Assembly (NCBI GenBank): GCA_964373615.1
Contig: CAYJVP010000052.1
Location: 1-7,466, forward strand
Length of the DNA: 7,466 bases
Direction of reading: 5' to 3'
DNA from: CAYJVP01 sp964373615
Lineage (GTDB): Bacteria; Patescibacteriota; Patescibacteriia; UBA9934; GWF2-40-263
The notes below the pieces were generated by a model that was given only the letters and a program-made list of their open reading frames with translations, did no database searches and was not told the DNA's origin. Of the stretch, positions 5,273 to 7,466 are shown in pieces. The first letter of the stretch is position 1, and the number at the start of each line of letters is the position of its first letter. The position numbers and the translations under genes are program-made.

Positions 5273-5530
5273 ATGTCCTTGACTGACACGAAGTGGTTCA
5301 CCGTTCCGTTCCGTGGAGCTCAAACGGCGGATTTTCACGCGCGTCTGTCGCTTCTTGGATTTTTTGCGGAGGGGGAATTGTATCGCGATCGTGTTGGGCG
5401 CACGATTATTTTCGAAGAAACTCACGTACGGATTGGCATCCCGAAAACCGACGTGGTGGATGAACAAGAACAGCTTGAGTTCGTGGCCGCCGGGATGGGG
5501 CTTGATGTGGAGGAGGCGCGGAAGATATGA
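5273..5530 (+). CDS. Hypothetical protein, 85 residues, in the kinase operon
   Basis: I do not recognise this family. The protein is compact and mixed alpha/beta. It has an initial strand (KWFTVPF), a helix (QTADFHARLSLLGFF), a beta hairpin (ELYRDRVGRTIIFEETHVRIGIPK) and a C-terminal acidic helix (EQLEFVAAGMGLDVEEARKI). It has no Cys and no membrane segment. The frame is open to 5249, but that start would overlap the hydrolase by 23 bases. The ATG at 5273, one base after the hydrolase stop, is preferred, although no clear Shine-Dalgarno sequence supports either. The gene ends in an ATGA overlap with the kinase gene, so the two are probably translationally coupled. It could be an accessory subunit of the kinase; that is inference from position. 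Confidence 0.75.
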   Translation: MSLTDTKWFTVPFRGAQTADFHARLSLLGFFAEGELYRDRVGRTIIFEETHVRIGIPKTDVVDEQEQLEFVAAGMGLDVEEARKI

Positions 5531-6174
5531 GGAAGAACCTGCCGAACTATCGTTTCGTCGCAGGATTCACTGGGCCGATCGCTTCGGGGAAGGGTTTGGC
5601 TGTTGAAGCGGTGCGAGAGGTGTGTAGGGAGCAGGGATCGGTACGGAGCATTTTGTTGTCAGATTATATTCGCGAGCAAGTGCGATCGGAAGGAAAACGG
5701 CTGACCCGCGATACGCTTCGCGAGGCCGGAAACGCGCTTCGAAAAAAAAATGGGCCGGGCGCGTGGGTGTGCAAAATGCTCGAGGATCTTCCGGAAATTG
5801 ACGCGGGCGTGCTTTTAGTTGATTCGATGAGAAATCCTGGCGAAATTGAGGCATTGCGTCGTGTCTTTGAGGATCGAGTTTTCATCATTGCGACCGACGC
5901 TCCTTTGCAAGAACGCGTTGACCGCGTATTGAAGCGGGCGCGGGAAGAGGACGCAGCAGAACGCCAGGAAATCATCCGGCAGATGGAAATCGAGATGGAA
6001 CACAATCCAGAATTCGGGTTTGCCTTGGACATGTGTCGGGAGATGGCCGATTACGTCGCGCCGAGCCGGGAAGCGAAAGCGGAAAAAATCGCCGAGATCC
6101 AAGACGAGATTCGCTCGCACCTGGAAGCCATGGAACGTCGTGAGTTTGAGTTCGAACGTCGACGTGTAGCATAG
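5527..6174 (+). CDS. UPF0200-like P-loop kinase (dephospho-CoA kinase/dNMP kinase fold), 215 residues
   Basis: A P-loop NTPase of the nucleotide-kinase type. Walker A is GPIASGKG at residues 16-23, with Lys22. A helix follows with LSDYIREQVRSEGK (44-57), then RDTLREAGNALRKKNGPGAW (61-80). The hydrophobic strand VLLVDSMRNPGEIEALR (95-111) carries the Asp-Ser-x-Arg motif. The LID-like segment RVDRVLKRAREED (130-142) supplies arginines. This order of motifs resembles archaeal UPF0200 proteins and dephospho-CoA kinase relatives. It is therefore likely to transfer phosphate from ATP to a nucleotide-like or cofactor-like small molecule, but the substrate is unknown. A charged helical extension (183-212) is longer than the core fold needs and may bind a partner. 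The start overlaps the stop of the 85-residue gene, and AGGAGG (5511-5516) lies ten bases upstream. The end is seven bases from the transporter gene. Confidence 0.85.
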   Translation: MRKNLPNYRFVAGFTGPIASGKGLAVEAVREVCREQGSVRSILLSDYIREQVRSEGKRLTRDTLREAGNALRKKNGPGAWVCKMLEDLPEIDAGVLLVDSMRNPGEIEALRRVFEDRVFIIATDAPLQERVDRVLKRAREEDAAERQEIIRQMEIEMEHNPEFGFALDMCREMADYVAPSREAKAEKIAEIQDEIRSHLEAMERREFEFERRRVA

Positions 6175-6181
6175 AGGCCAT

Positions 6182-7378
6182 ATGGGACTCCATCCCGATA
6201 TTCGGAAGTATTACGTGTACCGGGCCCTGCTCAAAAGATTTGCCCTACCCATCTTGGTGCTGTACGGACTCGATCAAGGCCTTTCCCTCGAGCAGCTTGC
6301 CCTGATTACCCTCGTATCGCACATTTTTTCAATGGTGCTTGAGATTCCAAGCGGTGCGATCGCAGACACGATCGGCCATCGTCGCGCCCTCGTTTTTTCC
6401 ATGCTTGGTCAAGCGCTGTCCATGTTCATGTACCTTGGCGGAACGTTTTGGTGGATGATGGCTGGAGGGGTCCTCTACTTTGCCGCTGGGACGCTCATGA
6501 CCGGCACCTCGGAGGCGCTTTTTTTCGAGCGACTGAAAACACTTGGGCTTGTTGACCAACACCTGAAACTGCACGGACAAGGGAAGGGGTTTGCCACGGC
6601 CGTGAGCGTTGTCTCCATGCTTTTAGCCGGCGTCACGTACGAAGTTGCATGGTGGTTGCCGTTTGTGATCGGCACGCTTCAATTTCTTTTGGCCGCAGTT
6701 GTTATTAGCTCGTTTGGAGAGGCGAAGCAAACAGAGTCCGTTCAAAAACGTGAAGGATTTGCATCGGTCCTTCGCCATATTCCCCGAGCGATACGCGAGA
6801 TTCACCGGGAGCCGCGCGCTTTTTGGCTCATCATTTCAAACGCGCTCATCATCGGCCCCCTCTTTACCCTCGGTGAGTTTCAACAGGCTATTTTGAGCGA
6901 TGTTGGCCTGACCGCTGTTGCGATCGGTTTTGTGTATGCCATGAAACGTTTGCTTGGGGTCATTCTTCAATCCACCGCGCACCGGATGAGTGCATGGTTT
7001 GGCGCGTGGCGTTTCACGGCCGCGTCGGGCGTTTTGTTCGTGTCTCATATGTGGCTCGTGGCGGCTTTCAAGGAACCGGCCGCTTTGATCTTTGCGTTGC
7101 TCCTCGGCTCGTTGGCGTGGGTCAGCCTCGACATCGCGGTGAACGACTATTTGAATCAGTGGCTGGGAACCTCCTCGCGTGCGACGGTGCTATCGGTCAA
7201 CAACATGCTTCGCAATATTGTTAGTGTGGCGGCCGTGGCTTTTTACGGCGCCTTCGTTGTTGGACATCGGGCCGCGGACGCCTATGGGTGGACTGGGATG
7301 GTGTTTGCGATCCTTCTTATCGTCCCGCTGTTTAAGTTGTACACAAGCATTCGGCGGCATGATGCCGCGCGGGTCTAG
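6182..7378 (+). CDS. MFS family transporter, 398 residues
   Basis: An integral inner-membrane protein of the major facilitator superfamily with about twelve hydrophobic segments. Examples are residues 20-30, 38-56, 69-86, 92-108, 138-156 and 158-177, then a basic central loop (180-212), then 213-232, 243-262, 275-295, 299-320, 340-361 and 370-388. The loop between helices two and three carries motif A as GAIADTIGHRR (58-68), preceded by LEIPSG. GTSEALFFERLK follows (108-119), a pattern seen in MFS drug-efflux-like and uncharacterised exporters. The length is typical. It would move a small molecule by proton coupling; the substrate cannot be assigned. A Shine-Dalgarno-like AGAGG (6173-6177) overlaps the kinase stop codon, so the gene is tightly coupled. 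No clear terminator was found after it. A perfect 15-base inverted repeat (7354-7368) inside its last codons has no T run. Confidence 0.9.
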   Translation: MGLHPDIRKYYVYRALLKRFALPILVLYGLDQGLSLEQLALITLVSHIFSMVLEIPSGAIADTIGHRRALVFSMLGQALSMFMYLGGTFWWMMAGGVLYFAAGTLMTGTSEALFFERLKTLGLVDQHLKLHGQGKGFATAVSVVSMLLAGVTYEVAWWLPFVIGTLQFLLAAVVISSFGEAKQTESVQKREGFASVLRHIPRAIREIHREPRAFWLIISNALIIGPLFTLGEFQQAILSDVGLTAVAIGFVYAMKRLLGVILQSTAHRMSAWFGAWRFTAASGVLFVSHMWLVAAFKEPAALIFALLLGSLAWVSLDIAVNDYLNQWLGTSSRATVLSVNNMLRNIVSVAAVAFYGAFVVGHRAADAYGWTGMVFAILLIVPLFKLYTSIRRHDAARV

Positions 7379-7415
7379 CGACGTCTCGTTCGATATTCGT
7401 TATGAAGTCGTTTAA

Positions 7416-7434
7416 GGGACCTCTGCAAAAGTCC
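7416..7434 (+). mobile_element. Possible terminal inverted repeat of an insertion sequence
   Basis: GGGACCTCTGCAAAAGTCC, starting 37 bases after the transporter stop codon, resembles the outer ends of IS5-like or IS1182-like elements, which often begin with GACCT-TTGCAAA-type sequence. It is an imperfect palindrome centred on TGCA. The window ends 32 bases later, so neither a transposase nor the other end can be seen. This is recall of a motif, not a match. Confidence 0.3.
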
Positions 7435-7466
7435 ATTTCGCGCCGGAAGGCTCCCGGCTCGGCTGC

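Noticed and set aside
7354..7368. Terminator at the end of the transporter gene (perfect 15-base inverted repeat)
   Set aside because: It lies inside the coding sequence and is not followed by a T run; the neighbouring bases are GC-rich.

Overview
The window looks like chromosomal DNA from a small-genome bacterium of the Candidate Phyla Radiation (Patescibacteria), most likely a Parcubacteria-type lineage of moderate GC. This is an inference from gene style, not from a marker gene. The clues are a lamin-tail-domain surface protein, a short coiled-coil protein of the kind common in those genomes, several tiny unannotated genes, an UPF0200-like P-loop kinase, tRNAs with encoded CCA, and genes with little or no Shine-Dalgarno sequence.

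Left part, minus strand (1-3345). Reading in the direction of transcription, a promoter at 3315-3343 leads into a heavily structured, roughly 120-base leader. It holds one terminator-like hairpin and two perfect palindromes. Then comes a 799-residue secreted, membrane-anchored protein with three lamin-tail domains and two OB-fold-like domains (788-3187). Its 3' end overlaps a 64-residue gene by 83 bases. A 69-residue gene and an 87-residue coiled-coil gene follow, the last with its own promoter and almost no leader. The strand ends with tRNA-Gly(GCC), which has its own promoter and an intrinsic terminator.

Middle part (3373-4626). A block of three tandem 20-base palindromic repeats and an intrinsic terminator lie downstream of a GC-rich, unrecognised 293-residue minus-strand gene. 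That gene has a strong promoter, a leader hairpin and a textbook Shine-Dalgarno sequence. Its -35 box overlaps that of a possible divergent plus-strand promoter which would drive tRNA-Leu(UAG).

Right part, plus strand (4672-7378). A tight four-gene operon encodes an RBBP9/YdeN-like serine hydrolase, an unrecognised 85-residue protein, an UPF0200-like nucleotide-kinase-fold protein and an MFS transporter. Junctions are a 1-base gap, a 4-base ATGA overlap and a 7-base gap, so the four are probably translated together. A common pathway is not evident; small-molecule processing and export is the loosest reading. The last 50 bases contain a sequence resembling the terminal inverted repeat of an insertion sequence.

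No CRISPR array, rRNA, complete mobile element or recognised defence system was seen. The best candidates for something undescribed are the structured leader at 3188-3308, the tandem palindromes at 3373-3432, and the overlapping small-gene cluster at 164-870.
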